Of a DNA stretch of 64,000 nt, positions 61,378-64,000 are shown one piece after another (position 1 is the first letter of the stretch; every line of letters begins with the position of its first letter). This DNA comes from Galbitalea sp036266835 (lineage in GTDB: Bacteria; Actinomycetota; Actinomycetes; Actinomycetales; Microbacteriaceae): positions 1 to 64,000 of the forward strand of contig DATAXD010000045.1 of assembly GCA_036266835.1 (NCBI GenBank), written 5' to 3'. The notes below the pieces were generated by a model that had not been told where the DNA came from, did no database searches, and was given only the letters and a program-made list of their open reading frames with translations. A program made the translations under genes and the position numbers.

Positions 61378-61863
61378 CTATGAAGCCAGGAGGGTGGTCG
61401 GCTCGTGTCCGACCGGGAAGTTCACGGATGCGGCGATGAAGCACTTGGCGCTCGCTTCCGCGTGGAGGCCCGCAGCCAGGCTTTTCTGGGCAGCCGGGTC
61501 GGCGCCGCCCTCGATCGTGACGACCGGTCGCAACGTCGCGCTCACAAAATGCCCTCCGCCGTCGGTCGTCTGCTCCATCACTCCGCTCGAATCATCCGTG
61601 TAGGCGGTGACGACCACGCCGTGCATCGTGGCCACGTGCAGGTAGCTCAGCATGTGGCACTGGCTGAGGGCGGCGAGGAGGAGTTCCTCGGGGTTCCAAT
61701 GGTCGATGTCTCCACGAAACGCGCGATCGGCCGAACCGGCGATCGGGGTCTTGTTCGCCGCGGACACGGTGTGGTCGCGACCATAGGCGCGGTAGTCGCT
61801 GGTTCCGGTGCCACGATTTCCGTGCCACTCGACCGACACCTCGTAGGAGTGCTTTACATCCAC
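61378..61863 (-). CDS. OsmC-family peroxiredoxin-like protein
   Basis: 161 aa. The two reactive cysteines of OsmC/Ohr: ALSQCHMLSYLH and SAKCFIAASVNFPV. Members reduce organic hydroperoxides with thiols. The GTG at 61863 is set by GGAGAGG upstream; an in-frame TTG at 61878 is less likely. Diverges from gabT. Confidence 0.88.
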   Translation of the reverse strand: MDVKHSYEVSVEWHGNRGTGTSDYRAYGRDHTVSAANKTPIAGSADRAFRGDIDHWNPEELLLAALSQCHMLSYLHVATMHGVVVTAYTDDSSGVMEQTTDGGGHFVSATLRPVVTIEGGADPAAQKSLAAGLHAEASAKCFIAASVNFPVGHEPTTLLAS

Positions 61864-61903
61864 TGTGTCCCTCTCCAAACACGAATACTAAACTTGATGC
61901 ACC

Positions 61904-63253
61904 ATGACCGACACACTCGCAAAGCCAGCCACCCCATCCGATATCGTCCCCGAGCGCCGCGTCATAACGGCGATTCCCGGGCCGAAATCGGAGGCAATTC
62001 ACAAACGGCGCCTGGCTGCGATTCCCGTCGGAGTCAATTCTGCGCTTCCCGTGTATGTCGAGCGCGCGCACGACGCGATCCTTGTCGATGTTGACGGCAA
62101 CCAGTTCATCGATCTCGGTTCCGGCATCGGCGTAACGACTGTCGGTCACACCAACGACGAGGTTGTCGCCGCGGTTTCGGACCAGGTGAGCAAGCTCACG
62201 CACGCCGCGTTCACGATTACACCGTACGAGGGCTACGTGCGGGTCGCCGAACTGCTTGCCGAGCACACCCCCGGTTCACACGAAAAGAAGACCGTGCTGC
62301 AAAATTCGGGCGCCGAAGCCGTCGAGAACGGCGTCAAGATCGCGCGCAAATTCACCGGGCGCGGCGGGGTAGCGGTTCTCGACCACGCATACCACGGTCG
62401 CACCAACCTCACGATGGCAATGACCTTCAAGGCGATGCCGTACGCATCCGGCTTCGGTCCCTTTGCCGGCGACATCTACCGGGCGCCGAGTTCGTATCCG
62501 TTCCACGACGGGCTCAGCGGGGCAGATGCCGCCAAGCGCACGATCGTGCACCTCGAGAAGTCGGTCGGCGCGCCCGACCTCGCCTGCCTGATCGTCGAAC
62601 CGATCCAGGGCGAGGGTGGTTTCCAGGTGCCGGCGGACGGATATCTGCCCGCCCTTCAAGAATGGTGCACCGCCAACGGGGTCGTCTTCATCGCCGATGA
62701 GATCCAGAGTGGTATGGCGCGCACGGGCAAGTACTTCGCGAGCGAGCACTTCGGGGTCGTGCCGGACCTGGTGCTATCGGCGAAGGGAATCGCCGGCGGA
62801 CTACCGCTCTCGGCGATCACCGGTCGCGCGGAGATCATGGATGCCTCCCATCCCGGCGGTCTCGGCGGTACATTCGGCGGCAACCCGGTTTCGTGTGCAG
62901 CATCCGTCGCCGTGTTCCAGCAGATCGAGTCGGAAGGACTGCTGAAGCGAGCGACCCAGATCGGCGCCGTTCTTCGGCCCGCGCTCGAGGCGCTCAAGGC
63001 GAAGTACGACATCATCGGAGACGTGCGCGGCATCGGAGCCATGCAGGCGATCGAGCTGGTCGTGCCGGGGACCCACGAGCACAACCCGGCGGTCCTCGGC
63101 AAGATCGTCTCGTATGCGGCGCAGCACGGCGTTCTCGTTCTCACCGCTGGGACGCACGGCAACGTGCTCCGGTTCCTGCCGAGCCTCGCGATCAGGGACG
63201 ACCTCATCCACGAAGCTCTCGGCGTGCTGGACGACGCGTTCGCCGCACTCTGA
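61904..63253 (+). CDS. gabT: 4-aminobutyrate aminotransferase
   Basis: 449 aa class-III PLP aminotransferase. The PLP lysine is Lys294 in LSAKGIAGGLPLS, with the preceding FIADEIQSGMARTGKYFA motif and LQNSGAEAVENGVKIAR. Sequence follows the actinobacterial GabT (GABA plus 2-oxoglutarate to succinate semialdehyde plus glutamate). No succinate-semialdehyde dehydrogenase gene adjoins it. ATG start. Confidence 0.92.
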   Translation: MTDTLAKPATPSDIVPERRVITAIPGPKSEAIHKRRLAAIPVGVNSALPVYVERAHDAILVDVDGNQFIDLGSGIGVTTVGHTNDEVVAAVSDQVSKLTHAAFTITPYEGYVRVAELLAEHTPGSHEKKTVLQNSGAEAVENGVKIARKFTGRGGVAVLDHAYHGRTNLTMAMTFKAMPYASGFGPFAGDIYRAPSSYPFHDGLSGADAAKRTIVHLEKSVGAPDLACLIVEPIQGEGGFQVPADGYLPALQEWCTANGVVFIADEIQSGMARTGKYFASEHFGVVPDLVLSAKGIAGGLPLSAITGRAEIMDASHPGGLGGTFGGNPVSCAASVAVFQQIESEGLLKRATQIGAVLRPALEALKAKYDIIGDVRGIGAMQAIELVVPGTHEHNPAVLGKIVSYAAQHGVLVLTAGTHGNVLRFLPSLAIRDDLIHEALGVLDDAFAAL

Positions 63254-63301
63254 CTCACGCCTGCTGCCGCATCCTAAAGTGTTCGCCAGTACGATAATGC
63301 C

Positions 63302-64000
63302 ATGAAGGTCGCAGTCCCAGCCGAAGTCAAAAACAACGAATACCGCGTCGCGATCACCCCCGCCGGCGTGCACGAGCTCGTTACCCACGGGCACGAAGTC
63401 CTGGTCCAGACGGGAGCCGGCGAAGGCTCCTCGATTCCGGATGCCGCATACAAGGCGGCCGGCGCATCCATCACCAAGGATGCGGCGTCAACCTGGAACC
63501 AAGGCGACATGGTCCTGAAAGTCAAAGAGCCGATCGAGAGCGAATACGGATACTTCCGCAAGGATCTCGTGCTCTTCACCTACCTGCACCTCGCCGCGGA
63601 ATCCGCACTCACGAGCGCACTGCAGAAGTCGGGCATCACCGCGATCGCGTACGAGACGGTGCAGCTGCCGAACCGCTCTCTGCCGCTACTCGCGCCGATG
63701 AGCGAGGTTGCCGGGCGTCTCGCTCCGATCGTCGGCGCAAACTGCATGCTGCGCCCCAACGGCGGTCCGGGCCTCCTCGTCCCGGGCGTCCCGGGTACCT
63801 ATCCCGCGAACATCGTTGTTCTCGGTGGTGGCGTCGCCGGTACCAACGCGGTCTCGGTTGCGGTGGGACTCGGCGCCGCCGTCACGGTGCTCGACACGAA
63901 CATCCAGCGCCTGCGCGAACTCGACGCCCACTACCAGGGTCGAATCAAGACCATCGCCTCAAACGCCTTCGAAATCGATCGCGCCGTCGTCGCCGCAGAC
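63302..64000 (+). CDS. ald: Alanine dehydrogenase, 3' end cut by window edge
   Basis: 233 codons are visible, open to the window edge. MKVAVPAEVKNNEYRVAITP is the family N-terminus, with HEVLVQTGAGEGSSIPD, YLHLAAE, APMSEVAGRLAP and the NAD-binding VVLGGGVAGTNAVSVAVGLGA. Interconverts L-alanine and pyruvate plus ammonia with NAD. The expected full length is about 370 aa. Reads in the same direction as gabT, 48 bases downstream. Confidence 0.95.
   Translation, partial: MKVAVPAEVKNNEYRVAITPAGVHELVTHGHEVLVQTGAGEGSSIPDAAYKAAGASITKDAASTWNQGDMVLKVKEPIESEYGYFRKDLVLFTYLHLAAESALTSALQKSGITAIAYETVQLPNRSLPLLAPMSEVAGRLAPIVGANCMLRPNGGPGLLVPGVPGTYPANIVVLGGGVAGTNAVSVAVGLGAAVTVLDTNIQRLRELDAHYQGRIKTIASNAFEIDRAVVAAD

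Overview
The window is an ordinary high-GC actinobacterial chromosome segment. The gene content and order point to Microbacteriaceae or a close relative: a MarP-type CvpA/serine protease, tandem DUF2510 proteins, a short MutY, a dxr-rseP-ispG block, and a proS/nusA/ylxR/infB/rbfA block with truB/ribF further along. The family assignment is an inference from gene content, not from a marker-gene comparison. No rRNA, tRNA, CRISPR array, phage gene or recognisable transposase gene was found. GTG and TTG starts are frequent, and many genes are packed with GTGA, ATGA or TAATG overlaps.

Layout. 1-5975: surface and membrane genes (a DUF1996 protein cut by the window edge, a DUF5666-like protein, MarP, a dienelactone hydrolase, a NERD protein, a three-segment membrane protein). 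6020-6190: a run of hairpins that looks like a small RNA gene. 6218-9730: a three-gene operon ending in a HelD-type RNA polymerase motor. 9792-17142: oxidoreductases, an Ada/AlkA repair fusion, aspartase and a Pit phosphate transporter. 17412-23769: two DUF2510 proteins, a class-IV aminotransferase, a maltokinase-like gene and a DksA-type zinc finger, with a C-rich-loop hairpin pair before the kinase. 23805-28705: SNF2 ATPase, small membrane genes, a duplicated-domain protein and an M20 peptidase. 28709-32734: a GDSL hydrolase and the deoC-aldehyde dehydrogenase-'half' aldehyde dehydrogenase operon. 32825-37338: SRPBCC, MFS, ribF, two membrane genes, truB. 37343-43559: a TetR/MFS efflux pair with two visible operators, a PanE-like gene, a P-loop kinase, mutY and an RNB nuclease. 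43717-52315: YciI, then rbfA, infB, ylxR, nusA and proS reading on the minus strand. 52536-56352: a four-gene secreted-protein cluster with its own ER-type signal peptidase. 56620-60293: ispG-rseP-dxr. 60315-64000: FKBP lipoprotein, OsmC, gabT and the start of ald.

Most unusual region: 47741-49411, between nusA and ylxR. Two repeat families sit here. Family B (about 115 bp, three hairpins) has two direct copies and one inverted copy. Family A (about 156 bp) has three direct copies, two of them identical over about 104 nt. They surround one dihydrofolate-reductase-family gene. Base pairs in the stems change in a compensating way between copies, so the structures appear to be selected. The island ends exactly where ylxR loses its start codon. 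This looks like a non-autonomous, structured repeat element that has inserted into the transcription-translation operon. Two further RNA-like loci (6081-6183 and 21770-21806), a C-loop hairpin cluster (4553-4701) and a large nested palindrome between infB and rbfA (44567-44685) add to an unusually RNA-rich set of intergenic regions.
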